Shown here: positions 1 through 24,100 of the stretch, in pieces | Layout: every line of letters begins with the position of its first letter | Position numbering within the stretch: the first letter of the stretch is position 1 | Source: Dermatophagoides farinae | Taxonomy: Eukaryota > Arthropoda > Arachnida > Sarcoptiformes > Pyroglyphidae | Assembly: GCF_024713945.1 (NCBI RefSeq) | Contig: NC_134683.1 | Span: forward strand, 3,907,501-3,971,500 | Direction of reading: 5' to 3' | Length of the DNA: 64,000 nucleotides | Program-made: the position numbers and the translations under genes | The notes under the pieces: model-generated | The model's database searches: none | What the model saw: only the letters and a program-made list of their open reading frames with translations | Told to the model about the DNA's origin: nothing

Positions 1-3379
<3,379 letters not shown>

Positions 3380-4089
3380 ATGATTTAAATAAGCGAACAA
3401 AATAGGAAAATGAACCGAAATCGATCATCGATATAATGAATTTTCATTGCTTTCCACATTTCGCTTAACCCCCAACACCCATCGATTTGAATGATCATCA
3501 ATCAAATTTTTTTTAAACAACAAAAATGTGTCAATCATTTTATCACATTCATCCTCATCCTTTTACTACTGCTATCATTACATGGCCCAAGTATTACATC
3601 GAAAAAAAACAAACCGAAAATGAAAATTCAAACCTCCATTTTTATCAGTGCCATTTCATCACAACAGCAACAAAAACAACAACAACAACAACAAGAACAA
3701 ATTCAAAATATAGAGCCAAACGAGAGAAAAAAAACGCCAAGAATATCATTTTCAATCCGGTTATATTCATGGGAAAAAAAATTTCATTACACAATTTTCA
3801 ATGTCCAATTTTATCACATTTGCTTTCAGCCAAATTTATATATCTCATGGAATCTTTAAAATTTATTATTAACCAGCCACCAGAACACACCTTATCGTAT
3901 CCTCTTAAAATATCAAATTTTTAAATGCTACTACCAACCAATCACATTTTTTTCAATATTTATCCTTATCTATTTCTTATTTCTTTTTCATCTGTCGCCA
4001 TCATCAATTTCAATCATTTTTTTCATCTTTCATATATATTCTTAAAACACAACATAGATATATTTTTTTTCCTTCATATATACAAACCG

Positions 4090-4103
4090 AATAAATAAAT
4101 AAA
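4090..4103 (+). terminator. Putative poly(A) signal cluster of coronin
   Basis: Three overlapping AATAAA hexamers lie about 710 nt after the coronin stop codon, in the sense orientation. They are the strongest polyadenylation signal seen downstream of this gene. Cleavage position was not determined. Confidence 0.5.
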
Positions 4104-7100
4104 TATGTCTTTATTTTATTGTGAAATGAAATGAAAATGAGAAACTTGAATATCAAAAAAAAAAAAAAAAAATCATTTATGGTAAACGAATGATGAGCAT
4201 CTTATTTTGGCGATGATTATATCATCTTTGCTTCTGCATAATGGTTTGGTTTTTTTACTTTTTAAACTTTGCGATTTTCAAATCCTGTACGCCGCCTTTT
4301 TATTACCATTTTGGAACATAGTTTTTTTTCGTGTTCTTTTCACATTAAACACAATTTAATTCAATTCAATGTCGATGATGTTAATGATGGTGATAGTGAT
4401 GGCCATAGGTTTCTCATGCGTAGGATGAAGATGAGGTTGTTGATCGAGTATGCACCAATCATCATGTCATCAAGATGATTGATCAATCACATATCATTTT
4501 TTTTTGTTTTTGTTTTAATATTCAGGTGAAATTCATATCAAATAAAAATCAAATTTTTGATTGATTAATGATCGATTTGATTTAATAATCTTCATTAATC
4601 ATCAGGTGGTGTTGGTGAGATGAATTGAATTTTATCGCGCCAAATTTTTTTTTTTTTTTTTGATCCAAATAAAAAAAAACGAACAAATCAATCAAATGAT
4701 GATGAACAACAAACCGATTTTGCGTTGGCCAAAAATGAGCCTAAATTCGAAATGATTCGATGAAGAGAGAAAAAAAATATGAACATACTACTGCTACGGT
4801 CACAATTAATTTTGATACATTGAAATTCATTATAGCCACAACAATGTGACCAACTCTATTTTCAATTTAAAATGAATGCAACAAATTCTAAATGTTTATT
4901 GTAACAGCTACATTTATGTTTGCATTGTGGCCATTTATTTATAAAAACGATTCGACTAGAATTTTCTGTTGCTCTCTCTCTCTCTCACACACACACAAAA
5001 CATTCGATTTCTGTTTTTGGGACGATTCATTCATTCTTTTATTATTATTATTGTTCCAGGAACAATAGAATTAAAATATTTGTTGTGTTTGTGTTTATGT
5101 TTGTCTCTCAATTTGTTTTTTCTCAACGATAAAAAAATTAATCAATATATCATGTCGACAATAGTAACTTTTTCACTTGTTTTTCAATTCCAAATGTAGC
5201 CAAAAACGACAACAACAACAACAACGATCTATGTGAAAATTTTTTCTTTTTTTTGCGAAGAAAAATTGATTTTCATCATGATGATGATGACGATGATGAA
5301 AACATCTTTGATTCATATACATGCAACTGTATGTTTGTGTGTTGGTGTATGAATGTGATGATTATATCAACGAATAGAATAGAAAAATACTGAATCGAAG
5401 AAGAAGAAAACAACAACGGCAAAGAAAAATTGCAATGATCATCATGAATGATCAATTGATGATGATGATGATGATGAAAACAGCAAACAGCATTTTTTTT
5501 TGTCTAACTGTCGAATATTTTGGATTTTGAATCCAATCATCATTCTCATCATCATCATCATATGACGACGACGAATTCGAAATTCATAGTAGTGTTTGTG
5601 TTTGTGTGTTATATTTATTTTTTTTCAATGCTCACAACTCCTCTCATTTCTCTCATAATTCAGTCATTCATTTCATTTCATTTCATTTTTTTTTAGTTCA
5701 TAACTTTGAACTTATAACTTTGTGTGTTCTTGTTTCATTTTCCTATTTACAATTCATTCATTTTTTTTTCTATTCATGCCGAGTTTATAAAGTAAGTATA
5801 TAAATGTTTGAAATCATCATTTATCATTAACAAAAACACATAGATATGTTGATGTGAGACATATAGAGACACAATTTTTAGAGATTTTCTTCCATCATCA
5901 TCAATATATATTGCTCACAATCACATACATATAGCAATTTGGCAAGAAAAAAGCGAGAAAATCAAAAATATTATAGTTTTTTTTCAATTTTTTTTTATTT
6001 TTTCTTTCCTTATGGCTGATGCTATATACACAAATGATTATGATTAGTTCTAGTTTTTTCTTTTCATATATGAATGTTCCTATTTCGTCGTCGTCATAGT
6101 CGTAGTCGTCGGTTAAAAAAAAATGTGGATGGTTTCAAATATAAAATAAAACCATTGCCATTTATACTGATGATCATGATGATGATGAAATTGATGGTTT
6201 TGAAGTCAAGTTTCAAAATGTGTTAAACCACCAATATTTTGTATGTGTGTGTGCTGTGCGTATAAATGGTGTTTATCCTCAAAGTCGATGTAGTTGGTAT
6301 AGGATTGAGATTATCCCTTTACAGACTGATTTTTTTTTTTTTTTGGCACTCCTTGTGGTTGGTTGATTTGTTGGTCGATTTGTCGGTTGATATGTGAGAG
6401 CAGCGGCAGCATCAAAAAAGACTGATTTTTTTTAATTTAAAATTTTGTTTTGTTTTTTTTCCTTGTGATTCAATCATTCATTTGTTTTGTTTTTGTTATT
6501 TTTTTCTGTACATTTTAAACTCAAAAAAAAAACAAAAAATCATTATTCAACCAGATATTCTTACTGTGTGTGTTTTTGTTTTTTTCTCATTTTTCACCAT
6601 TTCAATTTTCTATCTTTATCTCGATATATAGATTATTTTTCATACATACATACACACACACACACATGTTGGTGGTTTATGGCCTGTCGTTTTTTTTTCT
6701 ATATTTTGCAACATTGAACAACAACAAAACACAGTTATATTCATTCAAAATCTGTCGTCTTTGATGTTTTTGAAAACTTTCAACCAAAAATATCACCATC
6801 ACATTCAAATTCATCGTGAATGATATACACTATAAAACTATACCATCATCATCATCATCATCATCGGCAGCAAGAAAAAAGCAAAGCAACAGGCCCGTAT
6901 ATATTTGTTGGTTGTTATAATGGGGTAGCAAATAAACACTGAAGATTTTTTTTTTATTTTTTTCATGATGATGATGATTATCAACGATTATGATATGATG
7001 TGATCGATACATACACACACACACATGGATATGTTCATCGTAAACAATACGTTTTACAATCGAAACAACAAATTCTCGATATTTTCGTTATAGAATCGTG

Positions 7101-7504
7101 TTTTTTTTTTTGTGTATGATGTGAAATTCTTTATTCGTTCAACAATTCACATTTTATGTGTGTGTGTGTATGTATGTGAAAGCTATAAATGGATACAAAT
7201 ATCAACCATCACCAAATAATCATGTTTATGTAAAAAAAAAAATTCGACAACGCTTATGATGATGATATTGATCTTTTTGTATTGATCCGAATACAAATTG
7301 AATTGCACAACAACAACATCGCTCTCTCTCGTCGAATTGATATAAAAATAAGATCCTATTCATTCATTAAAAACATAAAAAAAACAATTGTTTTCACATT
7401 TCTCTTTTTTTTCATAATCAAATCATTGTTGTGTGTGTGTGTGTGTGATTTTTGTTTTATTTTCAATCTGTGGCCACATAAATTGATTGATTGATTAATT
7501 GTGT

Positions 7505-7524
7505 GATTGATCGATCGATCAATC
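7505..7524. promoter_or_regulatory. 20-bp perfect palindrome upstream of EFA6
   Basis: GATTGATCGATCGATCAATC is its own reverse complement. It lies about 210 nt before the EFA6 start codon, within a stretch of GATT/GATC repeats. It could bind a dimeric factor or merely be a product of simple-repeat expansion. Confidence 0.3.
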
Positions 7525-7639
7525 GCTGTGTGGTTGCTTGCCTGTATTGTATGTGTATTTATTTGATTGAAAAAAAAAATTTGGGTTGTGCTTTTTTTTC
7601 GTTGACGTTTTCGTGAATTCGAAAAAAAATAAATAAATA

Positions 7640-7699
7640 ATGACGGCTTTAAATAATAATAATGATCAACAAACAACAATCGATGTGAATGAAGAATAA
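7640..7699 (+). other. Upstream ORF 1 of EFA6 (19 codons plus stop)
   Basis: ATG at 7640 opens a 19-codon frame ending in TAA at 7697-7699, 36 nt before the main start. A second upstream ATG at 7704 is in another frame, encodes a Gln-rich peptide and runs past the main start to a TGA near 7785. If both lie in the mRNA they should reduce initiation at 7736. The transcript's 5' end is not known. Confidence 0.4.
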
Positions 7700-7711
7700 A
7701 TTAATGACTGA

Positions 7712-10812
<3,101 letters not shown>

Positions 10813-11201
10813 AAAAAAATTGATTAAAAAAAAGAACACGATTGGCTACTATCTTGAAGAAGCAAAAAAAAAAATTCTTACCGGCATCTTACCTTATTCT
10901 ATTCTAATCTATACTATTTTTTGTGATCTATTTTTTTATTTGTTATTTTTCATCATTTTTCTCCCCACTATCTCTCATCATCATCATCATCATCCACCCT
11001 CTCAAAATAACGAAACCAGAATTTGGAAACCATATATATATACTACTTTTACTACCACTAAACGCGCGTACACAGGCAGCCATAAACATTATTTTTTTCA
11101 GAAACAAAAAACCGATTGTCATCATCTGATTCTCTCTTTTTTTTCTCTGTTTATTTATTTCTTTTTGTTCATATTCTTATTGCCATCATATTTTTTTTAC
11201 T

Positions 11202-11216
11202 AAATAAATAAATAAA
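11202..11216 (+). terminator. Putative poly(A) signal cluster of EFA6
   Basis: Three overlapping sense-strand AATAAA hexamers lie about 390 nt after the EFA6 stop codon, following a T-rich stretch. No other equally strong signal was seen before the USP7 gene. Confidence 0.5.
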
Positions 11217-12038
11217 AAATATATTTGTGATAAATGAAAAATGAAAGCAAAAAAACTGAATTAAATTTCAAAAAATACCCAAACCCCCTTTATTTACCCA
11301 TTTAGGTGGATATAGTCGACATTAACAAATTGAATTCATCATCATCATCATCATCATCACCACCAACACCACCACATAATCGAATGTGCTGCGTGCTCTG
11401 CCTTTTTACTACGCTCTCTCCCTTTTTCTCTGTCGTCGCTCGACTTGTATGTGTGTGTGTTATTCGTCTATCTATTTGTGGTTAGTGGTGGTTCAAGTTA
11501 AACAAAAAAAAAAAAAACTTTCTTTCCAAGTTTTCTGGTTGATGATTTTTTATATTTTTTCTGGATTTCTCAAATAATCCTGGTATCGAATATTATTATT
11601 ATTATATATGGTCTCAGCTGCTTCTTTTTGTTTCTGGTTTTTAATGATAATGATGATATGTTGTCGTCTATAAACCGGGCCTATTCAAAGTTTTTTTTTC
11701 ATTTTTTTTGTGTATATGTTGTGCTCAGCAATTTAAATTACAAAAAACAACAACGACGACGACGACAATAACATCAACAAAAAAAAAACATTAAATCAAT
11801 TGTGATGATTGCCAACACGTAAATCTTATATGAATATAAAAAATCAATGACAACAATCGAAAAGTTTGTCAAACAACATCATCATATACCAGGAATCGAA
11901 ATTCAAATTGAATTATTATTTTTTGTTTATTGTTGAAATTCAAATTCATTAATTCTGAATGAATTTTTTTTGTTTGTTTCTTTCTTCGAATTCTATATAC
12001 AACAACTCAACAAACACACAACGATTCTATTTCGATAA

Positions 12039-12046
12039 TATCGATA
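12039..12046. promoter_or_regulatory. DRE-like octamer TATCGATA upstream of USP7
   Basis: This exact palindromic octamer matches the Drosophila DNA replication-related element, bound there by DREF and associated with housekeeping promoters. It lies about 390 nt before the USP7 start codon. Its use in this organism is inference, and a single octamer can occur by chance. Confidence 0.35.
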
Positions 12047-12259
12047 CATCGAAAAATTTGTGAAAAATATATTTCATCTTGGATGTTATGTTGTATTATA
12101 GTTGATATATTTTCCTTGTTATATTGATGACTAATTGTAACAACTACCACTACACACACGAAAACAACCAAAGGAAGTGTGAAAAACATTTAAACAAAAA
12201 TTTCAAAAAATCAATCATCCATTTTTTTCCCCATTATATATTTATTATATTTGAAAATA

Positions 12260-12271
12260 AGCCGGCCGGCT
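12260..12271. promoter_or_regulatory. GC-rich palindrome upstream of USP7
   Basis: AGCCGGCCGGCT is a perfect 12-bp palindrome with a ten-base GC-only core, set in very AT-rich DNA about 165 nt before the USP7 start codon. This contrast suggests a transcription-factor site or promoter element. No specific factor is proposed. Confidence 0.3.
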
Positions 12272-12435
12272 ATTTTTGTATTTGATCCATTGAACACCAC
12301 AGCAGTGTGTGAGTCTAGCAGCTATTTTAAATTTCACACATTCTGGATCGGTAAGTTTTTTTTTGCCACCAATAAATTCCTCATCATCATCGTCATTTAA
12401 ATTAATTTGATTAGAAATATAGATCATTATTAAAG

Positions 12436-16682
<4,247 letters not shown>

Positions 16683-17911
16683 ATAATTTTCTTCCATCGT
16701 GTTTATTATCGGTGAATAATGAAAAAGAAGAAAAAAAAAGTCTGTAATTTCGTTGTTTATCATCCACCCAATATACACACATCCACACACACACACACAT
16801 ACACATTCAAACAATTAATTATCCTCAATGAACAATGTATCGATCCAAAAATGATGGACCTAAATATTTTATTATTATCAATGGTGTCCCCTTTTTTTCA
16901 TTGCTCTCTTTCTATAATAATAATATGTATGTGTTTTACGTTTTTTTTAGACTGAATTCAAAATGTCTTTAATGATACCTGAACATTACACCTACACACA
17001 CACACACACACCTACACAAACAAAAAAAATCTATAATTTGGCTTCTAATTTTATACTCTCAATCTTTTTCTCATGAATTTTCTTTATATTACTACTACTA
17101 CCTACTACTAACAATTAATGATGATGATTTATATATGTGTGTGTAATGATGTGATGGATTATGAAAAACAACAACAACAACAGCAACTACAGAAATACAG
17201 AATTTTTTTTTTATTATTTATAAACCATGATATGACTAGAAAGCAAAACAAAACAAAACAAAACAAACAAAAAGAATCTATAGAATGCTTAAATGATTTT
17301 TTTTTTCTTCTTCTTTTTTCCTTTGTTTATTCATTTTTGAATTATATTTCGATCAATTTTTGTTTTTGATATACACACACGTAATCTCTGTATCTGTATG
17401 TGTGTGTATGTGGACGGTGATTGATTGATTGATTGATTGGATGGATCGATCGAATATCGATGAATTAAAACGGCGAAAATATATTGAATTTTCTATAAAA
17501 AAAATAAATTTTAAATTAAAAGAGAAAAAATTCATTCCCCATTTTTTTCACCATTTGTTGATGGTAACAGATGAAAAAACAAATTTTTTTTTGTTTTGTT
17601 TTTGTTTTGAATAAAGATTATTTTTTATTGATTATTGATCGGGTTAAAATAGACATTTTTTTTTTGAAACAAAACAAACAAAAACATAAACATAACGGGA
17701 AATATATTTTTTTTTTTGTTGCGGAAAATATAGATTAGCAAGGTTAGTATTATAATATTGTTTTTTGTGTTTAAAATTAAATTATTGAAAAAACCGGATA
17801 TTCATTCATTGTCGACGATGATGATGATGATGATTGATTTTCGTTTTCGTTAGGTAAAAATAGCGGCAATTTAAATTCTCGGTGATTTTTTTCGTTCGTT
17901 TTTCGTTTGAT
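16683..17911. other. Convergent 3' UTR region between USP7 and the giant muscle gene
   Basis: No coding exon is supported on either strand. The stretch holds the 3' UTRs of two genes facing each other. Simple repeats include (CA)n near 16989-17010, (AAAC)n near 17243-17268, (GATT)n near 17418-17438 and (GAT)n near 17816-17836. Sense AATAAA for USP7 occurs at 17503-17508 and 17610-17615. AATAAA for the minus-strand gene (TTTATT on the plus strand) occurs at 17624-17629. Confidence 0.6.
17610..17629. terminator. Adjacent opposing poly(A) signals
   Basis: AATAAA on the plus strand (17610-17615) and on the minus strand (17624-17629) lie within 20 bp. The first could serve USP7, whose stop is about 930 nt upstream. 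The second could serve the giant gene, whose stop is about 280 nt upstream on its own strand. Which hexamers are used is unknown. Confidence 0.35.
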
Positions 17912-18115
17912 TTATTTGAACAATTTATCTGCATTCACCCATAATGAAAAGAAATATTCTTTACGTTTCAATAATGAATGTACTGTATATGATTCAACAC
18001 GTGCTTCAACATTAGCTTCACGCATCCATGATGTTGTTTCAGATGTTGTAAATGATAATGATAATGTATCATCACGTTCTAAATGTTCACGTTCAGCTTC
18101 TTGTTCTTCAAATCC
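17912..18115 (-). other. C-terminal tail of the titin-like protein, half-Fn3-like
   Basis: After the last complete Fn3 comes an acidic linker (FEEQEAEREHLERDD). About 40 residues follow whose pattern (W then REANV, SYTVHSLL, EYFFSLWVNAD) resembles the second half of an Fn3 domain, without its first strands or the usual NxxG ending. The frame then stops at TAA. This may be a truncated sixth Fn3 or a lineage-specific tail. Confidence 0.55.
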
Positions 18116-21100
18116 AGGTGGCCGTATCACGGTAATTGGTTCTTCTGATTCTAATGGATCGGATAAACCGATTTCATTTTCAGCCATAACACGTATTTTA
18201 TATGAACGATTTTCTTGGAAATCTTTTATTTGTAATCGATGTACTGTGGCATCTACTTTACCAACTTGTATCCACATTGTACGACGTGCATCTTTTGCTG
18301 CTATTACATAACCAGTGATTGGTGATCCACCATCATGTTCTGGTTTACCCCATTCAATCATTATTGCACTAGGACTAACGGAACGCATTTCTAATGGTGC
18401 TGTTGGTATACCTGGCGGTGTGGCATCTTTACATAATTGTACCGGATAATCGGATTCTAATGGATCACTTTGTCCCAATGCATTTTCAGCCAACACACGT
18501 ATATTGTATTCATATTTAGATGATAAATTCGGTATCGTATATGTTAATTGATCCGGATTAACAATTGCTTCACGAATCCAGGTATTTTCAAATGTTAATT
18601 TTCTTTCAATTATGTAATTGATCAGTTCTAATCCACCATTCGATATTGGTGGTTTCCATGCCACACGTAATGATGCATTTGTCATTTCATTCACTTCCAG
18701 CGGGCCAACCGGTGCTGTTGGTGGTCCATATCGACATTTAACCATAACGGTTGTTTCAGGATAATATGAATCACTCCAATCAATTTCATTACGACATGTA
18801 ATACGTAATTGATATGTTTTTTCTTTTTCTAGATTTTCAATCATTGCTGTCAATGTTTCACCATTTACGGTTGTTGATTTTTTCCACGTGTTTGTAATAG
18901 TGGTTTCTGTTTCGTCAACTTCACGTGTTTCAATAAGATATTCAATCAATGGAGAATTTCCATCATATTCGGGTGGATTCCAATGCAGATTAAATGATGA
19001 TTCAGTATGATCACTTGTTTTAATCGGACCAGTTGGTGGTGATGGACGTTCAAGTATTTTACGACAAACAACCGATTCAGTCATTGCTGGATCACTTGTA
19101 CCGAATTCATTGATTGAACTGACACGGAATCGATAACGTGAACCAGCGATTAGATGACGAATTGTATGGGAAAATTCATTACCATTCACACGGGTAACTT
19201 CGATCCATTCTTTGCCCATTTTTGTTTCATATTTTTCAATCAAATAGAATAGAATCGGTGAACCACCATCATCTTTCGGTGGATTCCATGATAATTCGAT
19301 GGAATTTTCACCACCCGGCACACAACGAATTGGCTGTTCCGGTGGTCCAGGTCGTTTCAACATTCGTAATTCAAAATCATATTTACGTTCACCGGCTGCA
19401 TTGATCAAATGCAATGTATAAATGCCAGCATCTTCGAACGAAAAATTTTTCACCACCAATTTTGTCATTCCTTTTTCTTGATCATCAACGAAAATGTTCG
19501 ATGTTCGTCGTAATTTTATTAAACCTTTATACCAATTGATTTCCGGTTCAGGATAGCCATAAATTTCACATTCAATTAAATGTTCATTGCCTTGTTTAAC
19601 TTTCGCCACAATGGCATCATTATTGAAACGAGCATATGGTTTTTCTTCTACAGATAATTTTGTTTTCGTTATGGCATCACCTTCAACGTTTCGTGCCACA
19701 CATTTATAATGGCCAGCCCATTCAAATGAACATTCTTTTATAATCAATGTGGATGAATGTTGATCATATTTAATGATAACATTATTATCATCATTCTCAT
19801 CGATTGGTTCATCATTACGATACCATTGGATTTCCGGCGTTGGATTACCAATGGATTTACATTCCATTGTTGTCGTTGTAAATGGTTGTGTACTTATGGT
19901 CGATGGTAATGGCTGTATAAATGTCGGTGCCATCGGTAGATATTGTTCTTTCATAGTGACTGGTTCACTTTCTGTGGATGGTGATGATTTTCCAGCTTTA
20001 TTTATGGCATATACACGAAATACATAACAAATATTGTGTTTCAAATTCCTTATTTTGACATGTTGTTCATTAATAAATTCATTATATTCTTTCCAATTTT
20101 TAGCTTTTGATTCTTTATATTCAACCACATAATTCGATACAGGTGAACCATTATCTTTTTTCGGTGCTTGCCATACTAGAATCAATGAATTATTCGTTAT
20201 ATTCATCGGTTCCGGTTTGCTTGGTGGATCTGGTTTATCGATGATGAACAATTCAAAATGTGTTATATATTGTCCAATGGTGTTTTCCAGACTCAATTTA
20301 TAAAGACCAATATCATCATCATCGAAATTTTTAATTGTCAATATTGTACGGCTCATCATTATTTCTACTGATGCTTTTTTCGATGTTTTAATGATTTTAC
20401 CAGAATGATACCATTCAGCTTTTGGTGATGGATAACCTTCATATGAAATATCCAATGAAAAATTTTCTCCACGTACAGCAGTAAAACGTCTTGTATCTGT
20501 CAATACTTTTGGTGGTGTCAACACAGAAAGTTTACCTGTTGAACGTTGATCATTACAAACAACGGTATAGTAACCACGATCTTGTATGTTGACATTTTTT
20601 ATGATCAATTTTTTATGTTTACCAATATTGCTCATCATCATACGATTGCCATCCGGTTCAATAATTTCATCGTCTTTCATCCATACGATATTCATATGTT
20701 CATCAATAACTTCAACAGATAATGTTGCCGTTTCACCTTCATTTACATTGAAATCTTTAAGTTTCAATAAAAATACTAATGGATCTTTCGATACATTCAA
20801 CGTGGTTTGTGTTTGATCACCTTTGGCCATACAAATATATTCACCCATATCGGTCATTCGTGTGTGGTGAATGATCAATTTTCTTACCGTACCATCGGTA
20901 ATCATTTTAATATTGGATGTTTCACATAATTCTTCACCATTATGATACCAAAAAACATCAACATCTGGCCGTGATATTTCCACAGTGAAAACTGTTTCAC
21001 AATTTTCATCAATCCAATATTCATCTTGTAAACGTCGTAAAAATTCTGTCGATGGATATGATACAAGTAACCGTGCTTTTGATGTTTGTTGATTCAATTG

Positions 21101-24100
21101 ACATGAATATTCGGCAATATCTTCAAGTTTTGAATCCTCAATGGATAATGTTTGTTGTTTACCATCAATATCCAAATAAACACGATCATCAAACATGATT
21201 GGTTGTTTATTTTTATACCATTGTAATATAGCATCACCTTTGGATACTTCTACCACAAATTGTGCTTTATCACCATATTTTACATTACAATCTTTAAGAT
21301 CTTTAACAATTTCAGCTGGTAATTCAATCACTTCCAGATAACCAGTACATTTATCTTGTTCCAATACACATGAATATTCACCTTGATGTGATACTTTTGC
21401 TTTTTTGATCAATAATTTTCTATAATGTCCATCTTTTATCATTTGATAATCATCATCATCATCTTGATCTATTGGTTCACCTTCTTTCAACCATTGAACA
21501 TCATCTTCTTTTGTGGTTATTTTCACTGAAAGGAATGTTTTTTCATTTTCATATACTTCAATGTCATTTAAACGTTCCAAAAATTTTGGTGTCTTTTTTA
21601 TCACTACAACACGTTCTTCATGTTGACATTTACCATATTTATTACGGGCAATCACTTTATATTGACCTTCGTGTAACATTTTCGACACATTATTCACCGC
21701 TAATGTTGCATCATTTTTATGTTGTCGTATCAAACATTGTGATGATGATACAATACGATCATCATTTCGATACCATGTTATTGTTGGTGTTGGATAACCA
21801 TTCACCGTTGTTTCCAATAATAATTGATTACCTTCCTGTAATCGAATCGATTTAAATCGTTTTTTGAATGTTGGTTTTTCAATGCGATCTTTGTAAACCA
21901 CCTGAAATGTGGCTTGATTTTCACCATCCAAATTTTGTGCACACAATTCATAAATACCATCATCATTTTCATCCGTATTGGTACATTGTACACGATAACG
22001 ATGAAAATATTCATTAGTTTCCAAATGTTCCAATTGAAATTTACTGGAATTATAAACAATTCTTCCATTTTTTGTCAATTTCAGTCGTGGTTTTTCCAAC
22101 GAATAAACAGTGAATTCAATATTGAACGGTTCATTTATATTGATTTCAATGGAATCATTAAATTTCGAGAATAATGGTACATTTGATGGTTGTTCATCAT
22201 CTTTGAATGGCAAATTATGGAAATAGATTTCTTCATTCACAAACGACATATGACCATCAGCTTCCAATGTAAATGTATGTTTGGCGGCACCGGCTGGATT
22301 TTTCATCACAATCGAATATGTACCAGAATCAATGCAATAAACTTCATCAAAATTCAGATGTAAAACATTATTTTCATCACAAAATAATTTAATTCTTGAA
22401 TCTGGTTGCAGTGGCCGTGAATCTTTAAAGCAAACAAAATGCATTGGAAATGATCCATCGAATTTGAAATCCAATACCAATGATTGGCCGGATTCAACTT
22501 TTATCATTTCATCAGGTGCTTCAATAATTTCTGGCTGTTTTTTTCTTATAGTAATATGTTCAGCAACTTGTTCTTCAGTTTCCATAAATTCTTTTAATGT
22601 ATCATCCAAATGTAATGTATATGAAATTTCATCTGTAAGAAATTCTGCTGGTACAAAACCAAATTCTTTTGTTATCTTTTTCCTGACAAACCACCAATCT
22701 TGATTGACACGTTCAACAACATAAATACGATCACCTTGTCGTAATGACATTACATTCGGTATTTCCGATGTAACAGCATATTTACTGATCATTTCTTCAA
22801 CCATTTTGGATTCCAATAATTGTTGATCAATTTTTGATTCAATCTGCACTTTAAGTTCAGCTGCAGCTTCATCATAACCAATTTCTCGTGGTTTCGTTGG
22901 CATTGTTAATGTATATGATTCATCCAATATTTCATCATTTGTTTTGGATTTTTTCATCTGTTTTTTTATGACAATTTCTGTGGATACTTCATCATATTCA
23001 TTGTCAGCAATTTTCGTCACATCCAATGATGCAAATGTTGATTGTTCATCAAATCCAGGTTTCGGTAATCGAAATGTTTCTTCAACCGTTTCTTCATCAT
23101 CTTCCGGCATAGATTTCCGTTTCAATTTAATAATCTGTGCTATTGTTTCTTCTTCTTCTTTTTCGGCTTGTTTTTGTATCCGTATGATTTCCGATACTGA
23201 TTCTTCAGTTTCTGATTCTTGACTTGGCTTTTTCACTAATCGATATGATGATTCGATTGTTGATTCACTTTCAATACTGTCTACACTTGGTTTTTTCTTT
23301 AATCGTACAATTTCTTCAACTATTTCCACATCATCTACTACTTGTTTGATTACTGTAATTGTTTCCTTGACAGATTCTTCATCTTCGTCGCGTGGTTTTC
23401 GTTTTCGATAATCGTAATTCTTCTTCAACGGTGTCATCATCTTTTGGTTTTGGCAATCTAAATGTTTCAGATATTTCTTCTTCTTCTTCTGGTTGAAGTT
23501 CTTCAATTTTCGGTTTTTCCATTTCTTCATCTTCCTCTTCTACTGGTTCCTGTGGTCTTTCTTCATCCGATTCTTCGGGCATTTCAATTTTCGGTTGTAC
23601 TTCTTCCTCTTCTTCTTCTTCTTCTTCGGATTCTGGTTCATCTTTTTTCTTCGGTTTTCGTTCTTCAATTACGGTCACTATATCATCAACGATGACAACA
23701 TCGTCCAATGTTACATCAATTTTTTTCGTCACTTTCAATTCAGCACTTGCTTCAGAGAATGAAAATTTTTTCGGTTTTGTTGGCAATTTAACCGTCACTT
23801 CATCGGAATCGATAATTTTTGGTTCTTTAGATTTTTTCGATTTTCGTTTAATAATAATTTCCGTAGAAATTTCATCATATTCTTTTGTCGATATTTCCAA
23901 TGTCGCTTCAGCCGATGCTTCTTCATGAACTTTTGGTTTAACGAATTTTATCGTTTCCGATACAGATTCATCCGTTGGTTTTTCTTTTGGTTTGGCTAAT
24001 TTTATCGTATGTAGCGCCGTTTGTTCTTCTTCTTCCTGTTCATCGGGTTTCTTTTCCAATCGTACAATTTCATCCACTGGTTTTTCATCTGTTGGTTTTG

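Larger units (their letters stand above)
10813..12435. other. EFA6 3' UTR, intergenic DNA and USP7 upstream region
   Basis: No coding exon is supported. Overlapping AATAAA hexamers at 11203-11216 probably end the EFA6 transcript. An (ATC)n tract lies at about 11338-11361. A TATCGATA octamer (12039-12046) and a GC-only-core palindrome (12260-12271) lie in the probable USP7 promoter. Everything else is simple AT-rich sequence. Confidence 0.6.

Noticed and set aside
10923-11129. Small hydrophobic or His-rich peptide gene after EFA6
   Set aside because: It lies in the 3' UTR, is made by an ATC repeat and T-runs, and appears on both strands.
17912-23400. Projectin or twitchin (bent) rather than sallimus
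   Set aside because: No kinase domain and no regular Fn3-Fn3-Ig superrepeat; SH3 after PEVK and the Ig8-Fn3-Ig2-Fn3x4 order fit sallimus/D-titin.
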